Of a stretch of 64,000 nucleotides of DNA, positions 43,641 to 53,689 are shown one piece after another. The notes under the pieces are model-generated. The model saw only the letters and a list, made by a program, of their open reading frames with translations. It was not told where the DNA came from and searched no databases. The position numbers were made by a program, and so were the translations under genes. The DNA is from Acanthosepion pharaonis (taxonomy: Eukaryota; Mollusca; Cephalopoda; Sepiida; Sepiidae), in contig CAHIKZ030005580.1 in the NCBI GenBank assembly GCA_903632075.3, forward strand, positions 700,001 to 764,000, written 5' to 3'. How positions within the stretch are numbered: position 1 is the stretch's first letter; every line of letters starts with the position of its first letter.

Positions 43641-44280
43641 ACAAAACTATATGTTGTTCATTAGTATAAGTATTTATATAAAGATATGCGTTGGTATCCA
43701 TTACCGTAATTCTTTCGTTGTGCTTTTAAATGCAAAACGGTTGACAATGAGCTGAACGTTCATTTGAACGTGAAAAAATATTATCCATTATGGAATCTTT
43801 TTCTCTCTCTGTCGTGGTTCACGCGCGCAGTAAAGAATGAAAAAAAAAAACTGTTCCTTTACAGGCATTTTAGAACATTACTCTTTCATTTATATCAAAT
43901 TTATTATATGAGATAATGAAATAGAATAATTTGAGCTACACAACCAAAAGAAAGCATTAAACTGCGAACACGAGTCATATTCTTAAGTAGCCTCGTAGGA
44001 TCGAGACTTTAATATGGATGCCACGCATGGTGCCATACCTGTTCAGAAATATAAAAAAAATATTAGCACTATACAACCGCTGCCTCAGATCAATGGTTTA
44101 AAATATCTTTGATTATGTAAAATCTGTGGATCATGGCGAAGGCCACCTTTCTTTGAACCTTGGGAACTGGCGCTACAGGTTCACAAACAATGAACTGTAC
44201 CAAATAGCAAATAACACATCAGGTGAGCAGTAACAATTGTCATCACATGTAACATGAAGAAAAAATAATGAAATAATAAA

Positions 44281-44383
44281 GATGTTGATATTCCACACTA
44301 CTTCAAATAAAAATTAGGAAGGAATTCCCTATAAGTACTGGAAAGAACAATAACAGATACTGCACTTGAAACAAGTATTTTTC

Positions 44384-44433
<50 letters not shown>

Positions 44434-44822
44434 CTTAGAAAAGTGTGCGATTTCAAAACGAAAAAGAGAAGACAAAGTTCCACAATATTTCGACAAAATA
44501 TCTGTAATCTTAAAGTTATATTTAAAATTGTATACAAGTATAAAAACATAAAAAAAAAATCTACAAAAATATTATAAGTGTTCGTGCAGTGGTCGCTTGA
44601 CCTGAGGAAACGGCTGTACTGGTGATCAACGTGTCGAAACGAATGAAACGCAGACATCATGAATAGAACAGCCAGAATTGACGTCATATTCAACCTGAAG
44701 AGAAATTAATGATATACTCAAAATGTTGACATTCCACACTACTTCAGTAAAATATTAGGAAGGAAATCTACTATAACTACTGGAAAGAACCATAACAGAT
44801 AATGGACTTGAAAAAAATATTT
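44281..44822. repeat. Unit flanked by 105-bp direct repeats, with (AAT)n
   Basis: 44281-44380 and 44719-44822 are about 85 percent identical (TTCCACACTACTTCA, ATTAGGAAGGAA, TACTGGAAAGAAC). Between them lie an (AAT)n array (44386-44427) and GACCTGAGGAAACGG...GTGTCGAAACG. The direct-repeat plan could be a Penelope pseudo-LTR unit. Confidence 0.5.
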
Positions 44823-44869
44823 AATAAAGTTTAACAGTCTTACTAGGTGATCAGTGAATGCCGAATGTT

Positions 44870-45240
44870 TTTTTGGTTTGGTTTGTTTTACGGTCTATCA
44901 ACCTCAATGGTTATTTAATGCTAACAAAATCTTTGTTGCTGGTAATGTTTTTTTCCTTCATAAATCTATTTTTGGTAATATTTTTTTCTTTAAAAATGTA
45001 TTGCTGGCAATAATTTTTAAAGAAATATTTCTGGTATTAAAATTTATTTTTACACTTTCATAGTGTTTTGACCCCAGTTTTTTTTGGTAACTATTAACTG
45101 GGACCCTAACAGGTACTATCACTGTGGGTCAGGGTGGACTTGGGAACAGAAGAAATTAAGAGGTGGTTCCATTCTCCTCAAAAGCTCCTGATCAGAGGCC
45201 TTGGTGTTGAACGTAGTTTATCGTCTTACTCAGGACGCGC
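44870..45240 (+). repeat. Dispersed repeat R1, most complete copy
   Basis: Starts GGTTTGTTTTACGGTCTATC AACC, passes TTGCTGGTAATG repeats, ATTTTTACACTTTCATAGTG, TGGGACCCTAACAGG, GGGTCAGGGTGGACTTGGGA and ends TAGTTTATCGTCTTACTCAG. About 370 bp, used here to define the unit. Confidence 0.75.
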
Positions 45241-45339
45241 AGAATGTTTCCTTATAAGGAAACGGTTAATAGTACCATTAACATTACTTATGTGATACCC
45301 GTCATTTTTCCTCCCAACTGATCTAATGAATATTGCTAC

Positions 45340-45665
45340 ACTGTTTTTTAATCATTTCATCCCAAGTAAGGCAATAAACTGCCAACACGCATAGGTTTCT
45401 GAGTGTTAGAGTGTATGACAAAAAATACTATTAAGTATTAAAAGCCACTATTAAGGAGAGGGGATAGAAAAGAACAAGAATTAAGAAGACAGAAGGTAAC
45501 GATGTATATAAACTTGTCAAGACCAATGTTGACTGGAAAGCAAAAGGCCGTAAGAGAGTTCCACAGGCGAGAAGTGCGATAGAAGAAACTGTTGGCACAG
45601 AACTTACGGTTACATCCAGCCATTTCAACTGTAACATCAAGACAAAACATTTATACGTTAACACA
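45340..45665 (-). pseudogene. LINE family LA, minus copy
   Basis: Minus frames read VEMAGCNRKFCANSFFYRTS, RLWNSLTAFCFPVNIGLDKF, then a 3' UTR ending TTACTTGGGATGAAATGATT AAAAA. Confidence 0.75.
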
Positions 45666-45699
45666 TCCAGTCAGTTAAAGTCAGAAGCCACGAGAGCCA

Positions 45700-45965
45700 T
45701 TTCTTATTCATTTCACCACAAGCAAGGCAATAAATCCACTCCGAAGCAAGGGGTTGTTGAATGTAGAAAAAACTACTAGTAAGGATAGAGCACAATAAAA
45801 GAACAATAATTTCGAAGATAACGATTGTCATTGTTAAAATTTAAAGATCAAAGTTAACTGGAAGGCAAGAAGCCGACAGAGAGTTGCACAATTTAGAAGT
45901 GCGAGAGAAGAAACTGTTAGCATAGGACTTACGGTTACATTTATCCATTTCAACTGCAGAATCAA
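45700..45965 (-). pseudogene. LINE family LA, second minus copy
   Basis: Reads VEMDKCNRKSYANSFFSRTS, KLCNSLSASCLPVNFDL and a 3' UTR with TGCCTTGCTTGTGGTGAAAT. Its 5' side runs straight into an LB fragment on the same strand. Confidence 0.7.
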
Positions 45966-45989
45966 AAAATAGTAAGAGCCACAGTTTAA

Positions 45990-46175
45990 GCGGATATGTG
46001 GGGAAGATAACAAGTAAACCTGGACTTGAGCAGTTTAAAATTGTCATGATTGGGGAAGCAGCCTCTTGGGAATCGGTTACACAAGGCAGCGGTATGTGGG
46101 GAAAAGTTGCTCAAGTGGAACTTACATCTCACCAAGAGTTGTGGGTGGTGATGGGAATGTGGGTAGCTCAAAAGA
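45990..46175 (-). pseudogene. LINE family LB fragment
   Basis: Reads LLVRCKFHLSNFSPHTAALC and NRFPRGCFPNHDNFKLLKSR, the RCxFxxSxFxxTAxLxNRxPRxCFPxxxN block of LB. 46176-46550 between this and the next copy holds a degenerate tRNA-like S2 stretch (about 46205-46270) and nothing else recognised. Confidence 0.7.
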
Positions 46176-46554
46176 AGTTAGAGGCCGTAAGATATTTTGG
46201 GATTGAACTCACAACCAGTAGATGACAGCAACCCATGTTTAAGCAATATCTATACCCATTATGCTACTGTCTCGTGGGCATCAACTGAATATTTTTGGAG
46301 TCTTTACATCCAAATATTTAAAGGTGGCCAGAGAATACTTGGTCAAACGGATATCTACTATCACCCAAAAATAATGGCGATCTGAAGATGGCGGAGTGTT
46401 TTGTCTATGATAGCATCTATAAAACTCAAAATCAGACGAGAAGTGCGAATAAATAAAAGTACACTGAGAATGTCTGTTATTCAAATGAAAGACAAAACCT
46501 TAAATTATAAACGACTTTAATTTCTCCGAATTTTTCAGATGAATCATTTTCATA

Positions 46555-47285
46555 GTGAAATGCCCGAGAGCCACTCGAGATAGAGGGTTACAGATAAAGA
46601 AACACAGTTTATGCCTATATGCGAGGAAGATAAAGGTCAACCCTAAGATTTTAGTGATCGGCGAAGAATCTTCTTGGGAGTCGGTTCCACAAAGCAGAGG
46701 TTCGTGCAAAGAATCTGCTCCCGTGGAACTTACATCTCACCAAAGGAATACGAAGGAAATGAAGGTGATACGCTACAATATGCGTGGCATGGCAAGTATT
46801 AGTCATGAACGAAGTGGTGGAACTAAGGAATATACTTGGTCTGAACACTTTCCATGGAAATAGCGATAGGTTAGTGAGAGGCTTGCGACATTTTGTCTGT
46901 GAGAAAAGGGATTGTAGGGTGGAAAATAGTTTGACGCCCACAAGGGCGCGTTGACTTCTTTAGGACTCAATCGAGATTGGAAACTGAAGTCATTCATTTT
47001 TACTTTGATCTAGCTCTTGTAAAGGTAGAGCATAGGAGGAGGAGGAGTCAGGCGCTTACTCGAGCGTTACGGGGGAACCGATCATTTTATCCAGCCTCTT
47101 TAGCGATGGATCGTATATAGGAGTTTCACTTAAAGTTTGGGTTGAGTTTGACTGCTAAGAGACGCTTAAAGTACGGGGCCTCCGCGAGGGGACATCCATT
47201 CATTGTGATTGGTGATATTTCTGAGTTTGACTGACGATGATGGAATGTAACTAGTTTGGCTTTCGAGATAAGCTCACCAATGGAA
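46555..47285 (-). pseudogene. LINE family LB, longest copy
   Basis: Minus frames read SLSLTYRYFHGKCSDQVYSL, then THIVAYHLHFLRIPLVRCKF, HGSRFFARTSALWNRLPRRF. The 5' part (46990-47285) is frameshifted but aligns with 34000-34310. Its 3' end is the CCCGAGAGCCACTCGAG block. Confidence 0.75.
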
Positions 47286-47379
47286 AATAGCGATTATTAT
47301 TAATATCTGTCTTTTTTTCTTTTCTCGTCTTAAGAAATAATGAGGATACCAGGTGATTTAAGCTTGGATGTGCGGGTGG

Positions 47380-47520
47380 TGCAATAGATATTGGCTGAGA
47401 ATTGTTAATCCGAGAGACGAGTTCTAACTCTAGATGGATTTGTTATATTCACTTACACGCAGCTATCTTAATCCTAATCCACAATCCCCCCAGTTATGGG
47501 TTAGTTAGTAAGACTTTTAT
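47380..47520 (+). mobile_element. SINE family S1, partial plus copy
   Basis: GGTGCAATAGATATTGGCTG, GAGACGAGTTCTAACTCTAG and TTCACTTACACGCAGCTATC follow the S1 head and body order. Confidence 0.5.
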
Positions 47521-47639
47521 AACTAAACCATTATTATTTAAAAAAAATAGCGTGAAAATATTTAGATTTCGGCATTAAATAAGCCATAGAGCGTTAAACA
47601 AAACTATGTAGATATAAGAACCTCCCACTTATGTTGAAT

Positions 47640-47895
47640 ATCAATCTATTTTAATCATATCACCGGAAGTAAGGCAATAAATGCACTAAGACGCAGGGGC
47701 TTACTGAATATGAAAGAATATAAGAAAGAGAAAAACATTAAGAGGGAGACCAATAAAATGACATGAATTAAGAAGACACAACGATTGGCATTGAGTTTTT
47801 CTTGGGAAGATTAAACTGGACTGGAAAGCAAGAAGCCCGAACAGATTTCTAAAAGGGAGATGTGTGAGAAAAGCAAAACAGCATAGAAATTTCAT
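47640..47895 (-). pseudogene. LINE family LA, minus 3' copy
   Basis: The 3' UTR (ATTGCCTTACTTCCGGTGAT) and a worn FRNLFGLLAFQSSLIFP segment in place of LWNSLxxFxFPVNF. Truncated just upstream. Confidence 0.55.
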
Positions 47896-48589
47896 CTAGC
47901 CAAACAGATAAATAATAGAAAAAAATCTTCTATTTTGATTCAAATCATTTATCAGGTTGAAAGAAATTAAAAAAAAATCTCTATAGAAAAAACTAATAAC
48001 TAAATATTTCTCTTTCTTGTGGTGGGGATCTTGGAGAGCAAAAGAAAAAAAAGTATAAGCATAAAAAAACGAAAAGAAGCAAGATATTGCATCACTAACA
48101 ACATCTTTCAAAAGAAAGAACTGAAAGTTCTAAATGACATTTCTAAAAATGTTTAAGGATTTTTTAGTCAAAACTGTATAAAGATAAAATAATTAAATAT
48201 ATAAAATAAAATAAAAAAATATATGCCATTTCGATTCAAAACTTTTCATTGGTAAAGGGAAAAAAATTTTTTGTTAAAAGATACTAACAATTTAAAGCTA
48301 AATATTATTTAGTGAGTAATCTACCTAACACGTCTTTATAAATGGAAAGCAAATCAAATCGTGAAAAGGATATTAAAAAGAACTTAGAACTAAAAAAGGA
48401 AGTTGGGGAAGACTCAGAATAGCACACGCCCTGAACAGACGTGGCATATAAACAAAAGTAGAAATATCAAGTTGGCTCAATTTCTGAGATGAATAACGGT
48501 CATTATTTTAAATAAATAACAAAATTCTGGCCTATATTATTTTTCCCTATTGCCTTCAGAATAATTTAAAATATAACCGTTTCCGCCTA
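47896..48589. other. Unassigned A-rich interval
   Basis: Nothing recognised. Confidence 0.4.
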
Positions 48590-48842
48590 GACAACAACGA
48601 TCAGGTTAACACAATAAAGTGGAAATATGTGACATTGCTATCCAGAATGCACCATTGGCCAGTAAATATAAACAGTCGATCCATAACGCAACACACATGG
48701 CCTGAAGATTGCGTTCACGCATGAAACGGACTATCACCACTCGGTGGGGACCTCAGTGTCAACTCATATATACACACGCTCTATACCTGATATTGACCAA
48801 TTTACGCATAAATACGACATAATTTAAAAACTGTAATTTTCG

Positions 48843-48845
<3 letters not shown>
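48590..48845 (+). repeat. Dispersed repeat R4 with CUGAAGA hairpin
   Basis: Its last part (CACACGCTCTATACCTGATA to AATTTAAAAACTGTA) matches 60980-61058. CTGAAGA (48702-48708), a TGCG/CGCA hairpin and GAAAC (48723-48727) lie in its middle. A TA array follows both copies. Confidence 0.55.
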
Positions 48846-48882
<37 letters not shown>

Positions 48883-48887
<5 letters not shown>

Positions 48888-49115
48888 GAAATGGACAAAG
48901 TTCGACAATTATTTTAAGACAATTTTAGGTTTATACATTCTTTTTATAGATACAAATATTTAAGTAAATGCTCTGTTTATAATAAACAGTATTAAACAAC
49001 ATTTACGGGTCTGAATGTCCGAGAAATTTTACTTAAATATTTGTATGTATAAAAAGAATGTATAAACATAAAAATGTATAAAAATAATTGTCAGACTTTG
49101 TCCATTTCATAATGT
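48883..49115. repeat. Large inverted repeat, arms about 83 bp
   Basis: 48883-48965 (ATGAAATGGACAAAG to ATTTAAGTAAAT) pairs with 49030-49115 at roughly 90 percent. The centre is the S3 SINE 3' region in minus orientation (ATAATAAACAGTATTAAACA). Confidence 0.8.
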
Positions 49116-49162
49116 GTGACATCATTTGTTTACATTTAATACGCCGTGAGCAGATATGAATG

Positions 49163-49331
49163 TGTTAAACATCATGACGGTCGTCTTCGAGTATAGAATC
49201 CAGAGGTTAGCAGTGAATATTTCGAAGACAGTAGGAAAGCGTTGTCCAGGTTAACCTTCTATTGGTAGACTATAAAGGGAGTTAAATCATTTTGACTGGG
49301 TCACTAGTTACATACATATACACAAAAAACA
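49163..49331 (-). repeat. Copia 3' LTR, 169 bp
   Basis: About nine mismatches with the 5' LTR by eye and a small deletion at its inner end. It carries the same central deletion. The adjoining AAAATAAGGGGG on the minus strand is the polypurine tract. Confidence 0.9.
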
Positions 49332-49599
49332 CCCCCTTATTTTGGGTATATTATGGAATCTTCCTTCAAAATATTAGTAAAGTCAACAAATACTTTAATT
49401 CCCAAATTTTTTTTTTTAGCATTCATAAAATACATTTTATTTTTATTTTTTTAATTTATTTATTAATTTATATTTTTTTTTTAAAGAAAATTGATATCCA
49501 CAAAAATTAGTCATATCACTTTGTCCACAGTTAAGTATTCATTAGCAATAATATTATAAGTTTGGGTTGTGATCACAACAAAAAAGTGGAAAGAATTGT

Positions 49600-49700
49600 T
49601 ACTTTACCCATAGCTGGGACCCATTAAAACAGTCACTATCACTCCGGGTCAGAGTGATCCTGAGGGTCATTAGAAAAGTATTGGGCTAAAAGTAGGACTA
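49600..49700 (+). repeat. Dispersed repeat R1 fragment inside the copia element
   Basis: CCCATAGCTGGGACCCATTA and CCGGGTCAGAGTGATCCTGA match R1. It lies between pol and the 3' LTR, so it inserted into the element or was carried by it. Confidence 0.6.
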
Positions 49701-49877
49701 TTTACATTATACCCCGAAACTAAGGACTCACATTCATACCAAAAACTGAACTGACGTTTCTTAAGACAATAACTAATGGATGCATTTTTACGTCCTACCC
49801 AGGACCAATAAGGACCTAAGAGGGACTTAATGGATGCATTTTTACGTCTTGCCCAGGACCAATAAGGACCCAAGAAG

Positions 49878-50110
49878 TCAGTACCAAATATGGCAGAAGT
49901 GAAAAGCCCGTAATTTCAATTTCGTAATTGGTTTTGTAAATAAATCCGCCATATTATTTCCCGCTTGAACGTATTCAATTTGTACTGTTTTCTTTTGTAC
50001 TTGGTCCCTAACAAACTGATATTTTATATCGATATACTTTGATCTTTGATTTAATATTGGATTTCTAGCCAAAGCAATACTGCCCTGATTGTCGCAGTAA
50101 ATAATTATTG
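49878..50110 (-). pseudogene. pol: Copia RNase H C-terminal part
   Basis: Reads CDNQGSIALARNP, QRSKYIDIKYQFVRDQV and EYVQAGNNMADLFTKPI, the conserved end of copia pol. A frame break separates it from the preceding segment. Noncoding 3' sequence follows, containing an R1 fragment (49600-49700) and a 62-bp direct repeat (TTAATGGATGCATTTTTACG at 49769 and 49830). Confidence 0.85.
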
Positions 50111-50180
50111 GCTCAGTTATTACCAGTGTTGTAATTGTTTTTATTAATAATTTAAGAAAAATAGTCTCTTGTGTTCCTTT

Positions 50181-51315
50181 TCACAATGCAATATATCCAG
50201 CTTCACAAGTAGAAAGTGAAATCATTCGCTGTTTCTTCGATTTCCAGCTGATTATTGGGTTACCATCTGCTAGCTTAAAGCAATAGACTGTTATACTCTT
50301 ACGGTCTGGTGATTTGGCCCAATCAGCATCACAGAATCCTTCCAATTTTAATGGATTATCTGATTGTCGAAATACTAGGCACCGACTCTTAGTTCCCTTT
50401 AGATAACGTAATACTTGCTTAGCTCTTGTTAAATGTACAGTCCCCGGTTTATTTAAGTTTTGGGACAACTTAGTAACCGTATAGCAGATATCTGGCCTGG
50501 TTGATGTCATTACGTAGATAAGACTTCCAACCAATGTTCTGTATTCTTTCTCACACGCCGCTATACCATCTTCCTTATTCATAATTATGTTTAAATCCAT
50601 TTCACGTGGATTAGTTCTTGCTTTACAATTTTGCATGCTGAATTTAGATAAGAGCCTTTCGATGTATCTAGATTGATTCATTGTAATAGTGTTGCCTTTA
50701 AATTCGAACTGTATACCTAGAAACCATGATAGTCGGCCCAAATCGGTCATTTTAAACCTTATTTCCAGGGAATATTTGACTTTTAATAGAGCGGCCCCAC
50801 ACTTTGATGCAATTAACATATTTTCCAATTAAATAAGAATGGATTAAATTATTCCATGTTCTTCCGCTCTGTTTGAGTCCATATAGTGACTTTTTAAGTT
50901 TCCATACATAATTATCACCTTTCAAAAATAAGCTGCCTTAACATCCATATGGTGTATATCCATACCATAGTGTGCAGCCATTTGCATCAAAATTCTAATT
51001 AAGACTGAATGATTCTACATAAGTCGTCGTCCCCACCTCCTTATAATCTTCCCCATATATCTGCGAAAATCCTTTAGCTACAAAACGAGCCTTGTACACT
51101 GGCGATCCATCCTCAGTTCGCTTTACAGTATAAACCCAACGGCTGCCGATAATATTCTTATCATCCGGGGCCTTTTTTAATTCAAAAGTGTCCTTTGATA
51201 CTAAAGATTTAATTTCTTTTTTTTTTTTTGCATGGTAGCTATCCACCGTTTGGAATTGACAGAAGGTATGGCTTCTTGATAGTTCTTTGGGATACATTGT
51301 ACCGAATAACAACAG
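50181..51315 (-). pseudogene. pol: Copia reverse transcriptase and RNase H (N-terminal part)
   Basis: First frame (51312-50995): IIGSRWVYTVKRTEDGSPVY and KARFVAKGFSQIYGEDYKE, the start of the copia RT. Motif A follows frameshifted as MDVKAAYF, with its catalytic Asp, then KLKKSLYGLKQSGRTWNN. The last frame (50828-50181) starts at MLIASK and reads FKMTDLGRLSWFLGIQF, YRTLVGSLIYVMTSTRPDIC and GFCDADWAKSPDRKS. The catalytic YVDD before MLIASK is missing: the frame there reads stop-Leu-Glu-Asn, and the ~30 residues before it are deleted. Confidence 0.85.
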
Positions 51316-51519
51316 TCAGTCAATCTCGCAGGTATTACATTGATCCATTCCAAAATAGTCTGGCTTTCTTCTATTTCTTGTCGGATAACGCGGATTTTTT
51401 TCGCCCTCCCCCCTTATTAGATGTACTTTCTTTTAACTCAAGTTTTGCGTCCAATTTTTCCTAGTCTTACTGCATCTGGTATAACACCTTCCTTTGATTT
51501 TGCATTTTGAACGGATTTC

Positions 51520-52100
51520 CTACTTATAGGCCCATACTAGTTCGGGTTGGACTAGTTCGTCGCAGTTAATATTCTTTTCTTCGGGTTCCTCCCCTCGCTC
51601 AAAGGAATCTGTAAATCTGACGCATCTGATCTTCCTTATTTTTCTTTTAACATCCGAATTATTACAGTGGTCTAATATTTTATGCCAAGTCCTTAAGTCA
51701 TGTGTGGCTGTCTTCGCAGACGTAATACTTTTCAAATAATACAAACGTCCATTTTGCTGTATATTAAATTCAGTTCTGTCTGGATATATTAACTTTGAAT
51801 TGTCTCGGTGAAAATTGACTTTAACGCCAGTTTTCACTGCAGATTGAACTAAAAAAATATTTTGTTTAAATTTAAGAATATATAAAGCCCTTTTTAATAA
51901 ACATTTACAAATATTTCCTTTAGTATTTCGTAGATAAATACAGGCATCACCTCTTTTTAAAACTAAATTATTAGAGGCATATGTACGTCCATTCGAGGAT
52001 GTTTTTACATTCTTACAAAAAATCATTCCGTGTATAATATTTTGACATTTTGCACGGACATGGCCGATTTTATCACAACGAAAACAAACGATATTTCTTT
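51520..52100 (-). pseudogene. pol: Copia zinc knuckle, protease remnant and pre-integrase region
   Basis: The frame carries a CX2CX4HX4C zinc knuckle, CFRCDKIGHVRAKC, at about 52046-52087, in a different frame from gag. It continues with CLLKRALYILKFKQNIFLVQ (the LxxVLYVPxLxxNLLS block) and LRTWHKILDHCNNSDVKR, the pre-integrase motif. The DSGA protease active site expected between knuckle and LxxVLYV is absent. After the pre-integrase block the frame jumps to a Glu-rich linker with no integrase DDE core; a deletion of several hundred codons is inferred. Confidence 0.8.
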
Positions 52101-52236
52101 TAGTATTGATATTTCCGTTATAATTCTTGTAATAATTGTTTTTAAAGCCCTTGTTCTTAATATCATGATTCTTAGTCTGATCGGTTGAGGAACTGGTTTT
52201 CTGAATTTTTTAAATGACGTTCTCAGTTGCATTACG

Positions 52237-52827
52237 TTATTGCCTTGATTTTTTTTTGGGGGGGGTACACATTTTTTCAGTTTCTTCATAGCTACGTAAT
52301 GCCATTTTAAACTCAGTGAAAGTTAATTGTTTATCTTTTTCAGTTATAACTGTTGTGCATAATTTGAATGACGGTGGCAAACCCTTCAAGACCATGGCTA
52401 TTAGCAGCCCATCCGAGATAGTTTCACCTGCAATTTTGAAGGCATTTGTAACAGTCTCCGCTCGGATGATATAATCGGTTATAAATTCATTTTCTCGTCT
52501 CTTTAATGCGGTTAGTTCAGTATATAAAGCAATAATTTTAGGCTTACCTTTTGACAAATAGTGTTCACGCAAAATTTGTAGAGCTCGCCTTCCATTGTCC
52601 TTGGCCTCTTTCATTATTAAAGACAAACTCCGGTCATCCAGGAATTGTATTAATTTCAGCGAACACGGTTGCATTTCTTTCCATAAAATCATCATCCCCC
52701 TTCTGGTCGTCTTTGCAAAGGATGATGTCATGGAGTTTTTGTATTCTGAGGTAGTCTCAAAACTTCGTCTCCCATAATGCATGTCTCGATTCATTCCCGT
52801 CAAAATATAGTCGTGATCTGGGCTCAT
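52237..52827 (-). pseudogene. gag: Copia gag
   Basis: Open on the minus strand to a stop at 52237. Likely starts are ATG at 52825-52827 or 52792-52794 (MNRDMHYG); the second lies clear of the primer-binding site. The middle reads ALQILREHYLSKGKPKIIAL, YTELTALKRRENEFITDYII, RAETVTNAF and VLKGLPPSFKLCTTVI, the copia gag (UBN2-type) fold with its L.GLP signature. It normally packages element RNA in cytoplasmic particles. It ends early at a C/A homopolymer (52251-52266), where the frame shifts. Confidence 0.85.
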
Positions 52828-52831
52828 AACC
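52818..52831 (-). promoter_or_regulatory. Primer-binding site, initiator tRNA-Met anticodon arm
   Basis: Plus-strand CTGGGCTCATAACC, two bases from the LTR, is the anticodon-arm sequence of initiator tRNA-Met (CTGGGCCCATAACC in animals) with one change. Copia of Drosophila is known to prime from this internal part of the tRNA. Confidence 0.8.
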
Positions 52832-52833
52832 AA

Positions 52834-53008
52834 TGTTAGACACCATGACAGTCGTCTTCGAGTATAGAACCCAGAGGTTAGCAGTGAATATTTCGAAGAC
52901 AGTTGGAAAGCGTTGTTCAGGTTAACCTTCTATTGGTAGACTATAAAGGGAGTTAAGTCATTTTGACTGGCTCATTAGTTACATACATATACACAAAAAA
53001 CTGTAACA
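52834..53008 (-). repeat. Copia 5' LTR, 175 bp
   Basis: Starts and ends with 5-bp inverted termini TGTTA/TAACA. Lacks the 151-bp central part present in the solo LTR at 36026-36341. Confidence 0.9.
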
Positions 53009-53039
53009 GAATGTACGTGAGAGATTCATAAAAGATTGA

Positions 53040-53282
53040 AGTTTAAATACAGTAAATTCAACCTTGCTAACCGAACGCTCCTCTGTGGCCAAATCGGTGA
53101 AAGGCACGTCAAGCTAAATGACGGTTCCGTATAGGATACAGGTTCGAATCCTGTCGGAGGACGAATATTTTCTGTGAAAAATCAGGCTGGTAAATGTTGT
53201 TTAATACTGTTTATTATAAACAGAGCATTTACTTAAATATTTGCATCTATAAAAAGAATGTATAAACATAAAAATGTCTTTA
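53040..53282 (+). mobile_element. tRNA-derived SINE S3 with intact pol III boxes
   Basis: The head 53079-53161 folds as a class II tRNA: acceptor TCCTCTG/CGGAGGA, D-arm GCC/GGC, anticodon stem CGTCA/TGACG, a long variable arm and T-arm ACAGG TTCGAAT CCTGT. A box TGGCCAAATCGG and B box GGTTCGAATCC are intact. The anticodon loop AGCTAAA lacks T33, so it is not a working tRNA; a tRNA-Ser origin is likely. The tail includes CTGTTTATTATAAACAG and ends in a TA array. Related pieces: 43246-43390 and 48950-49030. Confidence 0.8.
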
Positions 53283-53689
53283 TATATATATATATATTAA
53301 TATATGCTATAATTCGTCCCATACAGAGAAATTCTGACGATGAAATGAAACACGCAATATATAAATGTATTAATGTAGAGAAGCTATTACTTTTCATGTT
53401 TCTAGGAGCGACAAAGTATGATAAATAAGTTTTATGTTCCTTAGGAGATATGAATTTTGCTTTTTGTTGCAACAGACGCTGGCTACCGTCACTGCTTGAT
53501 TCTGCCGTGAGTTAATCAGCAGCTAACTATCCTCAACCAGGGCTGTCATCAATGTTTCCCTAAATGTCTCTGAGGAGGGTAGTAAATTCGCCGTGTAAAA
53601 CGGGAGACAATCACCTTCTCCATCCCTAAAATTTGATAGGTTTATAGGGAAGGATTGCGTAATTGTGATGACACACAGTTTATAGAGGT

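Larger units (their letters stand above)
49163..53008 (-). mobile_element. Ty1/copia LTR retrotransposon, internally deleted
   Basis: Bounded by TGTTA (49163) and TAACA (53008), with exact 5-bp target-site duplications GAATG (49158-49162 and 53009-53013). On the minus strand the order is 5' LTR, primer-binding site, gag, zinc knuckle, part of the protease/pre-integrase region, reverse transcriptase, RNase H, polypurine tract, 3' LTR. RT after integrase position marks it as copia type. The protease active site and integrase core are missing, and frames are broken. At 3.85 kb it is shorter than the usual about 5 kb. Confidence 0.95.
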
